A DNA stretch of 64,000 nucleotides, taken from NCBI GenBank assembly GCA_019638615.1, contig JAHBTL010000031.1, positions 22,252 through 86,251 of the forward strand, in the 5' to 3' direction. The DNA is from Chitinophagaceae bacterium. Its GTDB lineage: Bacteria > Bacteroidota > Bacteroidia > Chitinophagales > Chitinophagaceae. Under the pieces are notes generated by a model. That model had not been told where the DNA came from and made no database searches. It saw only the letters and a program-made list of their open reading frames with translations. Positions 42,837-51,303 of this stretch are shown here, piece by piece; position 1 is the stretch's first letter, and the number at the start of each line of letters is the position of its first letter. Both the position numbers and the translations under genes were made by a program.

Positions 42837-44075
42837 ATGAACGAAAACGTAAACAAGTCTGCCCTTTTTAACGGTAGCTGCTTTGCCCTCATTACGACTG
42901 CTTTTACCTTTTCTATTCGTGCAGGTATCCTGTCACAGGTAGGTGAAAGATTTGGACTTACCGCAACACAACTGGGATTTATTAACCAGATGTTTTTTTT
43001 AGGTTTCCCGATTTCAATGATACTGGGAGGATTATTGTATTACAAGATCGGCCCTAAGCTGATCATGCAGATCGCTTTTATAACACATGTTATCGGTATT
43101 TTAACTACCATTTATGCCGGAAGCTATGCAGTATTGCTTGTTTCCACCTTATTTATCGGCTTCGGCAATGGTTGTACAGAAGCTGCCTGTAATCCTATGA
43201 TCGCTGATATGTATTCCGGCGATAAAATGAGCAAGATGCTGAACAGGTTCCATATGTGGTTTCCTGGTGGTATTGTAATTGGTAGTTTAGTTTCCAAATT
43301 TATGACAGATAATGGTATGAGCTGGCAGGCGCAAATGTGGGTTACCATGATTCCAACTATTATCTATGCTATATTGTTTTTTGGAAAAACCTTTCCCAAA
43401 CCCAAATTACAGAGTTCTACCTCTATTGCCGAAAATCTTAAGGCAATGGCGTCACCCACCTTTATCTTCCTGTTTATATGTATGGCGCTTACAGCTATCT
43501 CGGAATTTGGCCCGCAACAATGGGTTGGATTGATCATGAGTAAGAGTGGCGCAAGTCCAATGCTGATACTTGCTTTGGTAACAGGTTTAATGGCAGTTGG
43601 CAGGTTCTTTGGCGGCCCGGTTACACATGCATTAGGTCAAACAGGTGTATTGTTGATGGGAGCTGTTTTTACAGCCATAGGCATATATATGTTCAGTACG
43701 GTTACCGGTGGAATGGCTTATCTGGCAGCTATATTTTTCGCTATAGGCGTTTGCTTCTTCTGGCCTACAATGGTAGGCGCTGCGGCGCAAAGAGTACCAT
43801 TAAGCGGTGCGCTTGGCATGTCGATTATTGGTGGTGTAGGCATGTTTTCCACCGCCATTTGGCAGCCTATTATAGGAAGCTGGATTGACAGCGATAAAGC
43901 TGCTGCCCAGGCTACAGGCTTAACCGGCGATCAACTGGATCTGGCAGCGGGGCAGGCCACACTGGCTAAAATGGTGGCTTTTCCGGGAATATTGATTGTA
44001 TTGTTCCTGATCTTCTTTTTCTGGCAGAAAAAAGCAGCGCCCCGTTCGGATGCTAAAGTAGCTGCGGCGCACTAA
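42837..44075 (+). CDS. MFS transporter (FHS-like sugar transporter)
   Basis: This 412-residue inner-membrane protein has about 12 hydrophobic helices. Charged helix-boundary motifs (NQMFFLGFPISMILGG, GFGNGCTEAACNPMIADMY, LNRFHMWFPGGIVIGS) resemble the fucose/glucose/galactose-H+ symporter group, with EFGPQQWVGL in the second half. The 166-base spacer before it suggests its own promoter, and a good terminator follows at 44100-44136. Substrate is not certain; a GH29 fucosidase lies 2 kb downstream. Confidence 0.8.
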   Translation: MNENVNKSALFNGSCFALITTAFTFSIRAGILSQVGERFGLTATQLGFINQMFFLGFPISMILGGLLYYKIGPKLIMQIAFITHVIGILTTIYAGSYAVLLVSTLFIGFGNGCTEAACNPMIADMYSGDKMSKMLNRFHMWFPGGIVIGSLVSKFMTDNGMSWQAQMWVTMIPTIIYAILFFGKTFPKPKLQSSTSIAENLKAMASPTFIFLFICMALTAISEFGPQQWVGLIMSKSGASPMLILALVTGLMAVGRFFGGPVTHALGQTGVLLMGAVFTAIGIYMFSTVTGGMAYLAAIFFAIGVCFFWPTMVGAAAQRVPLSGALGMSIIGGVGMFSTAIWQPIIGSWIDSDKAAAQATGLTGDQLDLAAGQATLAKMVAFPGILIVLFLIFFFWQKKAAPRSDAKVAAAH

Positions 44076-44099
44076 ACTTGTTTATAGTATATGGTATAC

Positions 44100-44136
44100 A
44101 AATGGCTGTCACACTCGCTGGCAGCCATTTTTTTTA
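44100..44136 (+). terminator. Rho-independent terminator after the MFS gene
   Basis: The 9-bp stem aaatggctg / cagccattt encloses a 13-base loop and leads into a run of eight T on the plus strand, 25 bases after the stop codon. Confidence 0.85.
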
Positions 44137-44326
44137 GCCCGGGAGGAGGAAGTGCACAAAGAAAAATGTGTTGCTGCGCCGCTCCGCTGTGAACGCCGCG
44201 AGAAAGTATTGATGAAGCAGGAGAAAAAGGTACAACCTGCTGGTCATCATTTTTTAGTACCCAAAACTCACGTCAGCTGGTACACAGGCTACTAACCACA
44301 AACAATAAACGTCAAACTCCATTCCC

Positions 44327-44710
44327 TCATTCTACCAGCTGCTTATGCAGCTTTTCAAGCGCCAGTTCCAGGTCGCTGCAAAAGCCGGTATGTACTTTCG
44401 AGGATTGGATAATGGTGCTGCGGGTGGCTGTAAGCCATCGGAACCGGGATGCTATATCCAGCCTGGCTATGGGACCGCCGTTTAAATCGGCGCCGGCTAT
44501 TTTTTGAAAAGCGTCGAAGTGGTCTTTTATCTCCTGCATATCCGCTTCCGGGGACAAACAAAGGATCCTGTCTTCATTAACAGAAAAGCGGGTTTTTAAA
44601 AACTGCTGTTGCTTGCAGTAAAGTACAATTCCCGTATTCAGAAATTCTTCCCGCTCAACGCGCGGCACAAAGCGGATGACTGCGTATTCAAACAGATGTT
44701 GCTGCTGCAT
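44327..44710 (-). CDS. DUF3037 family protein
   Basis: This 127-residue protein matches DUF3037: FEYAVIRFVPRVEREEFLNTGIVLYC at the start, then the C-terminal half with RLDIASRFRWLTATRSTIIQSSKVHTGFC. The function is unknown. It overlaps the end of the HipA-like kinase gene by 23 bases, so the two are translated together. The same pair occurs in other bacteria, which suggests one partner controls or is modified by the other. Confidence 0.85.
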   Translation of the reverse strand: MQQQHLFEYAVIRFVPRVEREEFLNTGIVLYCKQQQFLKTRFSVNEDRILCLSPEADMQEIKDHFDAFQKIAGADLNGGPIARLDIASRFRWLTATRSTIIQSSKVHTGFCSDLELALEKLHKQLVE

Positions 44711-45482
44711 GCTGCGCTTCTTTTACAAAAATTTCAGAATGTTGTATTCTTGTTACCAGGAAACGGTTGTATACTTCCCGCTGTTCTTCAGGAGTGCCGT
44801 TTTGTGTATCTCCCAGCCAGTCGTCGGGTATAAGGTTTACAATGCCCCTGATGCGCTCAGGTGTGAGGATGAGTCTGCTTTTTTTGTCTGCTTCTTCCAG
44901 TTGGGTAGCCTGCGGCAGCAGCACATGGTCTTTTACCTGCACAAACGGCCGTATTGCCTGTTGTTCCCAGTTGACCCATGAATGATGAAAATACAACGAT
45001 GCTCCGTGGTCTATCAGCCATAATTCCTTACGCCATAACAGCATATTGGTATTGCGTGCGGTTCGGTCAACATTCGTAAGCAGGCAATCGAGCCAAACGA
45101 TCTGCGATGCAAGCTCAGCGCTCAGTTTTGTAACAGCAGGGTCGTAAGTAACGGCGCCCGATAAATAATGAATGCCCAGGTTAAGTCCTGTGCTGGCCTT
45201 AAGGAGATCCTGGATTTCCTCGTCCGGCTCTGTTCTTCCAAAGGCTGCATCCAGGTGGGCAAACACCAGTTCAGGCACTTTTAACCCCAGTAGCCTTGCT
45301 ATTTCACCTCCTAACAAATCAGCTACCAGCGCTTTTTCTCCCTGCCCGGCTCCGCGGAATTTAAGCACATACATAAATCCGTCATCGGCCTCGGTTATGG
45401 CGGGTAAAGAACCACCTTCGCGCAGGGGAGTGATATAGCGCATTACGTTTACAGTGCGAAGTTGGGGAATGTTATTGCTCAT
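44688..45482 (-). CDS. HipA-like kinase domain protein
   Basis: The 264-residue protein has a small protein-kinase-like fold of the HipA type: YVLKFRGAGQGEKALVADLL with the ATP-binding Lys, IVWLDCLLTNVDRTARNTNML as catalytic loop (Asp and Asn present), and LWLIDHGASLYF in place of DFG. It lacks the N-terminal subdomain of full-length HipA toxins and there is no HipB antitoxin gene nearby, so it is a short HipA_2-type kinase rather than a classical toxin. The DUF3037 gene downstream is its likely partner. Confidence 0.8.
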   Translation of the reverse strand: MSNNIPQLRTVNVMRYITPLREGGSLPAITEADDGFMYVLKFRGAGQGEKALVADLLGGEIARLLGLKVPELVFAHLDAAFGRTEPDEEIQDLLKASTGLNLGIHYLSGAVTYDPAVTKLSAELASQIVWLDCLLTNVDRTARNTNMLLWRKELWLIDHGASLYFHHSWVNWEQQAIRPFVQVKDHVLLPQATQLEEADKKSRLILTPERIRGIVNLIPDDWLGDTQNGTPEEQREVYNRFLVTRIQHSEIFVKEAQHAAATSV

Positions 45483-45550
45483 TTTAGGCCGGTGAAGATA
45501 ACTAGTTTTGAGGACAGGAAAATTGGGAACAAACCTGGTATAAAATGTAA

Positions 45551-45570
45551 ACCCCTGTAGAAACAGGGGT
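45551..45570 (+). repeat. Perfect 8-bp hairpin before a five-codon leader frame
   Basis: The stem acccctgt / acaggggt with loop agaa is followed after 21 bases by ATG at 45592, where a frame of five codons (MRIFI) ends in TAA at 45607. It may be the left-over leader of a lost gene, or the start of a small RNA. There is no T-run, so it is not a terminator. Confidence 0.35.
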
Positions 45571-45884
45571 CGAAACCAAAACTAACTGCTTATGAGAATC
45601 TTTATATAATTATTTGATGATAATGCTGTGTACTATTATAAGACGCATGAACAGCCATTTTATCCTATTCTGAATTGTAAAAGTTTTCTTAAAATGCCCG
45701 GTTGGCTGTTTCATGGTGTAAATATGAAGCTTTTGGCGCCACAAATTGATATATGCTAATCTCCGGAACCTTCTTTGCCTGGGCGCATTCTGGATCAGCA
45801 AAACATATGCGTTTGTAAACCATAGGGTTATACCGTGGGACTTAGTCGCAGAAGCGACGACCGGGAGAATACCAACTTGAAATG

Positions 45885-45916
45885 AATAAAAACAGCGCCA
45901 CAGAGATGTGGCGCTG
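45885..45916 (-). terminator. Rho-independent terminator on the minus strand
   Basis: The perfect 9-bp stem cagcgccac / gtggcgctg with loop agagat is followed on the minus strand by TTTTTATT. It lies 60 bases downstream of the small frame at 45976-46071 and would end that transcript, and any read-through from the fucosidase gene. Confidence 0.8.
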
Positions 45917-45975
45917 CTGCAATGTCGTTGTTTGGACGGTTTTAAAGGCATTGCTTTTCCGGGATAAGGATTCAA

Positions 45976-46071
45976 TCAGTGTATTACAGGTCCGCTGGTT
46001 TTCAAAGGATTGGTTGAGGGATTAGGAATCAGTTCTTCTAAGGTTAAGGGTTGTCTTTTTTTGGGATTCAT
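45976..46071 (-). CDS. Possible 31-residue peptide
   Basis: A short frame on the minus strand starts at the ATG at 46071 and stops at 45976. It reads MNPKKRQPLTLEELIPNPST and ends with a proline- and serine-containing tail, SGPVIH. It sits between the fucosidase gene and a strong terminator on the same strand. The basic start followed by LTLEEL recalls leader parts of ribosomally made peptides, but no modification enzyme is nearby. It could also be a chance frame. Confidence 0.35.
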   Translation of the reverse strand: MNPKKRQPLTLEELIPNPSTNPLKTSGPVIH

Positions 46072-46228
46072 TGGATTTGTTATGCAAAGTAACTGCCGGT
46101 GCAGGTAATGAAAAATAGTACAGCATGTGATTGTTTTGTAACAATCTCAACGACATTATCGAAAAAATACTATAAGTGTTATGTCTTACTGATTGATACC
46201 TGGATTGTACTACTTTATCAATATCCCA

Positions 46229-48442
46229 TTATAAGAACTCTATTTCTGCAATGCTTAGCCGGTTATCGCTGCCTGCAATTCCGGTAGATTCGATCCGCAC
46301 AAACTGCGTGGTAACCGCATGGGGTAAATTGAACCTGCGCGGCGTGGGGTCATTGACCAGGTTACCAAATGTAAATTCTCCTGCCACTTTCCAGTTAATG
46401 CCGTCATCGCTGATTTTTATCAAACCCTTTTCCATCATTCCTCCTGCATTGCGGGTTTGAGGAGTATATACAAATGCCTTGATAGCAGTCCCGGCTCCCA
46501 GATCTATGGCAATAAAATGCGCCGGCCCCGTAGAATCGGATTGCCAGTAAGTGGCAGGGTTGGCGTCAAAAGCAAGGGCAGCTTTGTTTTTGCCTTGCTC
46601 GCTGTCGGCCCCTGCTAACTTCCATTTGCCTGGAATTGCTCCAAACTGCCGGGTAGCTATGCTTCCTGACTGGGCATTGAGCTTCGATACGGCTTTTACT
46701 TCTCCTTTCTCCATTTTAAAGGGCGCTGTATAAGGTTTGCCTGCTTTGTCGGGCGCGGCGCCATTGGTTGTATAATATATTTCTGAGCCGGCATTCAGGT
46801 TTTGGGCCGCATTTTGTCCGTGGGGATTCCAGCCGAATGTATTGCGTAACGGCTCAATAGTAACCATCCCGTTTTTGTCGCGGGTAATTTGCAGCTGCGG
46901 AGGGCGCGTTTTGTAATAATGTGCTGTTATATTGCTGATGGCGGGCGCATAACGTGCTGCCAGTATCCTGACACGGAATTTGTTTGAGCGCACCTCGGGA
47001 AACCTTAATATCCTTTTATAACCTATATTGGTAGCCGAAGCTATCTCTTTCCATTTGTTATCTATCCATGCATCCACGGCATGTTGTTCCACGCGTTCAC
47101 CGTTGGTTACCACGGCTTCCTGGATCACTATCCTGTTGATGGTGACGGGTGCTGGAGTAGAAATTACAATTTCGCCGGGTTGTTCTATCACCATGTAGGT
47201 AACCTCATTGTTATCCAGCACGTCTATAGGACCTTTTGCGTTTGCAAACAGGTTCACCCCGTATGTTTCGCGGATCCGCTTTCCTGTTTCATTCAGCACG
47301 CCTGCATCCTCCTCTGAAAATTTACCTTCCCGGTTGGGCGGAATATTCAGCAGAAAAGTAGAATTGCCTCCCACCGCTCTTTCATAAATATCAAATACGT
47401 CATCAGCATTACGCACTTTCTGATATTGATCGTCCCGGTAAAACCAGCCTTCCCGGATGGAGGTATTCGTTTCCGCCTGCTGATAATGAAGGAATTTTCC
47501 CTTATATAAGTCTTCCCTGCTTCCCAACGACTCATTGGTAAGATCCGGGAAATTGTTCATCAGGTTGGGATCTTCGGGATAAGGGATGATATTCCATTCT
47601 GTATTCCTGGTTCTTCCTTCCTCATTCCCGCACCAGCGTATATCTTCCTTTCCAAAAATTACAGCTTCGGGAGCAAGGGTATGAATTAATTTTTTCCATG
47701 CCAGGTAATTGTACTGCTGATTGCCTTTTCTTTTAGGATGCGCTCCGTCAAACCAAACTTCGTGTATGGGGCCGTATTCGGTCAGCAATTCAAACAATTG
47801 ATTTAAAAAATATTCATTGTAGTCGTCTGCTTCAAATTCAAACCTTGTTGGATTGGAAAAGGGCCTTCCCGGCACTTCGCGCGGGATCGTTCGTTTGGTG
47901 TATTTGCTGAGATTACCGTATAACCCCGTCGGGCTTTCAATCTGGAAGAGATCGGCCGGTGAAAGATAAATGCCTAATTTAAGCCCGTATTTTTTGCAGG
48001 AATTGGAAAGATCGCGCAGTATGTCGCCCTTGCCGCTTTGAAAATCCGTTGACATAATGCCATGGGTAGTATACCTGCTTTGCCATAATACAAATCCGTC
48101 GTGATGTTTTACGGTGATGATCACCATTTTCATGCCGGCCGCCTTCATGGTTTCACACCATTGATCGGTGTGCAATTCTTTTAAGTTAAAAATGTGCGGA
48201 TCTTCCTTACCGCTTCCCCATTCCATACGGGTAAAAGTGTTTGGCCCAAAATGTATGAATGCAATAAATTCATTCTTCAGCGCTGCATATTGATTGGCAG
48301 TGGGAACAACATGTGCGGCTTTGAATAGAATGGATTCCTGGGTGTCGTCTGCTGTAATGGGAATGGTATTGTTGTATTGCGCACAGATATTGTGGCAGCA
48401 GAAAATAAAAAAAACGATTATATAATTTGGATATCGCTTCAT
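46229..48442 (-). CDS. GH29 alpha-L-fucosidase with C-terminal discoidin domain
   Basis: This secreted 737-residue enzyme has a signal peptide ending in ICAQ (about residue 22). The GH29 barrel spans about 35-400: FIAFIHFGPNTFTRMEWG, VIITVKHHDGFVLWQSRYT, GLKLGIYLSPAD and VWFDGAHP near 230, where the Asp is the expected nucleophile of this retaining family. Residues about 560-620 look like a chitobiase C-terminal-type beta domain (SEIYYTTNGAAPDKAG). The last 130 residues are an F5/8-type C domain for glycan binding (ALAFDANPATYWQSDS, FVRIESTGIAGSDNRLSIAE). It would release fucose from plant or animal glycans in the periplasm or at the surface. Promoter signals before it are weak. Confidence 0.9.
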   Translation of the reverse strand: MKRYPNYIIVFFIFCCHNICAQYNNTIPITADDTQESILFKAAHVVPTANQYAALKNEFIAFIHFGPNTFTRMEWGSGKEDPHIFNLKELHTDQWCETMKAAGMKMVIITVKHHDGFVLWQSRYTTHGIMSTDFQSGKGDILRDLSNSCKKYGLKLGIYLSPADLFQIESPTGLYGNLSKYTKRTIPREVPGRPFSNPTRFEFEADDYNEYFLNQLFELLTEYGPIHEVWFDGAHPKRKGNQQYNYLAWKKLIHTLAPEAVIFGKEDIRWCGNEEGRTRNTEWNIIPYPEDPNLMNNFPDLTNESLGSREDLYKGKFLHYQQAETNTSIREGWFYRDDQYQKVRNADDVFDIYERAVGGNSTFLLNIPPNREGKFSEEDAGVLNETGKRIRETYGVNLFANAKGPIDVLDNNEVTYMVIEQPGEIVISTPAPVTINRIVIQEAVVTNGERVEQHAVDAWIDNKWKEIASATNIGYKRILRFPEVRSNKFRVRILAARYAPAISNITAHYYKTRPPQLQITRDKNGMVTIEPLRNTFGWNPHGQNAAQNLNAGSEIYYTTNGAAPDKAGKPYTAPFKMEKGEVKAVSKLNAQSGSIATRQFGAIPGKWKLAGADSEQGKNKAALAFDANPATYWQSDSTGPAHFIAIDLGAGTAIKAFVYTPQTRNAGGMMEKGLIKISDDGINWKVAGEFTFGNLVNDPTPRRFNLPHAVTTQFVRIESTGIAGSDNRLSIAEIEFL

Positions 48443-48541
48443 ATGCGTATTATTTCAGATAAATACCTGTTTTTAAGATAAATTATTCGAAGATAAATTA
48501 CTTTTTGGTCCTTTGGATCAACGAAGTGGATATACGCCATC

Positions 48542-48994
48542 TCAATTCAATGGTATGGAAAAATTGACTGTGAACCTGGGGAGAGTCTGGCTTCCATTGG
48601 ATGTTATATATGAAACAGACCCCTCGGCATTGGGTTTTTCGCCGGCGTTTTTTCGTACGGTCACTTCCCGCACAAAATCAACCTGGTTTTCAAAATATTC
48701 AACCTGGTAATCCTGTACTACGTTTTTTCTTTTCTGTAAAACGCCTTTTTCTTCAAATTTATCAGATGGCGACAGGCCTTTTACAGGGGTTATGTTTATG
48801 ACTGTGGCAACGGCTCCTTTTTTAGGAGAAAATTGCGAATAGAGCACCCATCCTTTTTCTATAGAAGCCGTAAGATGAATTTCGTACGTATTGTCATTGA
48901 TCTTTTTTGAAAAGAACGACCACTCTACCTGCTGCTGGGCAAACGACAATAAAACAAAAAAGATCCCTGTAAATGTCACGATTATTTTTTTCAT
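48542..48994 (-). CDS. Secreted DsbD-alpha-like domain protein
   Basis: The 150-residue protein has a signal peptide (MKKIIVTFTGIFFVLLSFAQ). The mature part fits the N-terminal domain of thiol:disulfide interchange protein DsbD as found alone in Bacteroidota: VEWSFFSKKINDNTYEIHLTA, EKGWVLYSQ, NVVQDYQVEYFENQVDFVRE. It has no cysteine in the mature part, so it cannot do redox chemistry itself and may act as a binding or folding domain. It stands alone between the fucosidase and cytochrome genes. Confidence 0.7.
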   Translation of the reverse strand: MKKIIVTFTGIFFVLLSFAQQQVEWSFFSKKINDNTYEIHLTASIEKGWVLYSQFSPKKGAVATVINITPVKGLSPSDKFEEKGVLQKRKNVVQDYQVEYFENQVDFVREVTVRKNAGEKPNAEGSVSYITSNGSQTLPRFTVNFSIPLN

Positions 48995-49115
48995 TGCTGC
49001 AATGCTTTAAAAGGTATAAACCCATGGTTTATTTCCGGTATCAACAGGTATTTACAAGAGGAGTGATGCAACTTACGTACTGTTAAATTAGAAAAAAAAG
49101 ATGAAAAAGAAAAAC

Positions 49116-50183
49116 TCATTGCCCGGGACTGTGTATCCGGTTGCCCGGCACGGGATCTGCGAGCCGCGGATCTTTGAGCAAAGTGGTATCGAGCAGGGCG
49201 TGCAGAAAAGAAACCAGGTATTTAATCTCCATTTTTTCAAGGGGTTGCCCGTTCAGGATAAGAGAGTCGGCTGTGTGATCCGACGCATTGCGGGTTTGCC
49301 AGTGATCAAGCGCCGAGGAAAGACCCCAGTAACGGCCATCGTGCATATAAGGCGCGGTACGCGATACATTCCGGAGCGAAGGTGTTTTGAATTTCAATGA
49401 ATCTTTTTTGTCACCGGTAATAGCCATTCTTCCCCGATCATTTAAAAAAGTATCGGTTGCCAGCCCGATATTGTGATACTTAAGATCGGTAAACAAAGGC
49501 TCTGTATGGCAGGTGGCGCAACGTTGCCGGAATATTTCGTACCCATTTTGTTCCCACTCCGTAAAAACAGCTTTTCCTTTTTTCACCCTGTCGTATTTTG
49601 AATCTGCAGAAACGATGGATCCTGTAAATTGAGCAAGCGCATGTAAAATTTTCTGACTGTTGATTTGTTCGCCGCCGAATGCTTTTTTGAACATTTTTCT
49701 GTAGCCCGCATCCTGTTTCAGCTTTTCAATTACGCTGTCGATGGTGGTAGCCATTTCGTTGAAGCCGGTCAAAGGTGCGAGGGGCTGTACTTCAATATGA
49801 TTGATGGCACCATCCAGGTGAAAATCGGTGTGCCACGCAAGATTAAAAAGCGGGGGGGCATTGCGCAAGGTAAAACGATTGTCTACCCCATGGCTGAACA
49901 CATGCTCAAAATCTGAGAATGCTGCAAACTGCTGGTGACAGGAAGCGCAGGCCGTGTACCCGTCTTTCGATAAACGCCCCTCGTAAAACAATCTTTTGCC
50001 CAGCTCAAAGCCTTCCCTGGTAAGCGGGTTGTTTTTATATTCATATACAGGTTGGGGAAAGCCTTCCGGTATGCGTTGCTTAATGGGCTGAACATGGATG
50101 CTGCCGGGAATAAATGATAACTGAAATACTATGAATATTAATAGTACAATAAATATCGCTGATATGGTAAGCCATAATCTCAT
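49116..50183 (-). CDS. Di-heme cytochrome c peroxidase (MauG/CcpA family)
   Basis: The 355-residue protein has an N-terminal membrane anchor or signal segment (LTISAIFIVLLIFIVFQLSF) and two heme c sites, CASCHQQF near residue 80 and CATCHTEP near 222. Other family marks are RNAPPLFNLAWHTDFHLDGA and KTPSLRNVSRTAPYMHDGRY with the distal Met region. Such enzymes reduce hydrogen peroxide or oxidise partner proteins in the periplasm. Its start overlaps the MbnP-like gene by four bases (ATGA), so the two are coupled and likely function together. Confidence 0.92.
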   Translation of the reverse strand: MRLWLTISAIFIVLLIFIVFQLSFIPGSIHVQPIKQRIPEGFPQPVYEYKNNPLTREGFELGKRLFYEGRLSKDGYTACASCHQQFAAFSDFEHVFSHGVDNRFTLRNAPPLFNLAWHTDFHLDGAINHIEVQPLAPLTGFNEMATTIDSVIEKLKQDAGYRKMFKKAFGGEQINSQKILHALAQFTGSIVSADSKYDRVKKGKAVFTEWEQNGYEIFRQRCATCHTEPLFTDLKYHNIGLATDTFLNDRGRMAITGDKKDSLKFKTPSLRNVSRTAPYMHDGRYWGLSSALDHWQTRNASDHTADSLILNGQPLEKMEIKYLVSFLHALLDTTLLKDPRLADPVPGNRIHSPGQ

Positions 50184-50935
50184 TGAAGAGAGAGGTTTTG
50201 AATATGGAACATCCGGATATAATTCTCAGCATATTGCCTGGATAATGCTCCTTCGGATGTGCAGGCAGGATATTGTGCGATAGCAAGCGAATGAACCGCA
50301 TTGAACCAGGCATTAACGTCTGCCTGTATGTTGATAGAAGCAACAGTGCCGGGCAGGATATTCAATATTTCAGGCAAACGAAGCTCGGCTCTTTGCAGCA
50401 CGTTATGCGCACCTTTATATCCTCCTATATGATACTCGAACATCTTATGCGGCAAATTTGATACAGGCGATCTGCCTTCCATTTTGGCCATTACATAGCC
50501 GCTTTTCCAGGTCCAGAACATGTCGTTCAACGGATCCAGCGCTCCTGTTTGTGCGCCACTTACATTTTTTAAGCTGTCAACGCCCAATAAAAATGAAACG
50601 CTGCTGTATTTGCCCGGGGGAATGGAAACTGTAATTATCTTAGATACCGGGTTTGTTTCGTCTACCAAAAAATACCGGTTTTTTACCAGGTAACTTTTTT
50701 TATTGTCTGCATGAACAAACCGGATATTGCTGATATAGTACCTGAATTTCCGTACACTAAATGGCTCTCCCAGGCTATTTTGAAAAAGACTGTCTAATGC
50801 AAGTGTGAGGTTTCCAACGGTATGCTCCAACTGCAAACTAACTTTACCATTTTGCGCAAACGTGTAAAAACGATTCGACAATACAAACAACACACACAGT
50901 ATAATCCGCCAATTAAAAGCACCGTTACATTTCAT
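50180..50935 (-). CDS. MbnP-like periplasmic protein
   Basis: The 251-residue protein has a signal peptide (about 1-27, ending TFAQ) and the MbnP-type pattern: LQLEHTVGNLTLAL, FSVRKFRYYISNIRF, PPGKYSSVSFLLGVDS, DMFWTWKSGYVMAKMEG and FEYHIGGYKG. MbnP, known from methanobactin gene clusters, binds copper, and its partner MbnH is a di-heme MauG-type enzyme that oxidises a Trp of MbnP. The same pair here supports a copper-related or redox role. Confidence 0.8.
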   Translation of the reverse strand: MKCNGAFNWRIILCVLFVLSNRFYTFAQNGKVSLQLEHTVGNLTLALDSLFQNSLGEPFSVRKFRYYISNIRFVHADNKKSYLVKNRYFLVDETNPVSKIITVSIPPGKYSSVSFLLGVDSLKNVSGAQTGALDPLNDMFWTWKSGYVMAKMEGRSPVSNLPHKMFEYHIGGYKGAHNVLQRAELRLPEILNILPGTVASINIQADVNAWFNAVHSLAIAQYPACTSEGALSRQYAENYIRMFHIQNLSLQ

Positions 50936-51234
50936 ACTACTGTAAGCTTTAGCCCGTTACAGTTCCTCCACATTCTGCGGAGAGAAACCGTAATAAAAGT
51001 ATTAAATATCATCGTGGTGAGCTAAAGATATTTGCAGGGGTGGATTTACCTTTGGTGATAAAGTTCAAATTTTCGTTTCAAAACAGGAATATAAATAATG
51101 TTCGCTTTCTAAGGTTTATTGTGTAGTCCGGGAACATTATTACCCAAGTAACAGATCTGTGCTGCATATCGTATGTGCTGCCAAAAACGCTTCTCCCGTA
51201 TATAAAAATGTCATCCGTAATGTTTTTTATTTAC
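50936..51234. other. Spacer between the MbnP gene and the E1 gene
   Basis: These 299 bases hold no convincing reading frame. The minus strand at about 51025 reads TATCTTTA, a weak -7 match for the MbnP-MauG pair. No palindrome stands out. Confidence 0.4.
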
Positions 51235-51303
51235 CGCGGTAATTCATGTACCTGTAAACCGAAGAGCGACAGAGATCTGCTATTGCCGGCATTTTAATAA
51301 TGC
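51235..51303 (-). pseudogene. Possible recombinase C-terminal remnant
   Basis: Just downstream of the E1 dehydrogenase, in another frame on the same strand, the sequence reads IIKMPAIADLCRSSVYRYMN then YRGK and stop. The pattern P-x-IA-x-LC...S-x-VYRY looks like the helix-turn-helix at the end of serine recombinases (DNA invertase or resolvase type), with a few residues missing in the turn. No upstream part exists, since the frame soon enters the E1 coding region. It may be a scar of an excised element or a coincidence. Confidence 0.3.

Larger units (their letters stand above)
45483..45975. other. Non-coding spacer with several hairpins
   Basis: This stretch holds no gene that I trust. It contains the hairpin at 45551-45570, a short ATG frame at 45592-45609 (MRIFI then stop), a long-range 8-bp inverted repeat (aacagcca ... 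tggctgtt, near 45648 and 45704), a small stem gtcgc/gcgac at 45845-45858 and the terminator at 45885-45916. The density of stems suggests a leader RNA, a small RNA or a dispersed intergenic repeat. Confidence 0.4.

Noticed and set aside
45610-45975. Minus-strand frame of 121 codons
   Set aside because: It spans a strong terminator hairpin and several other stems, lacks any domain, and its residues look like translated structured DNA. It is more likely a non-coding repeat.
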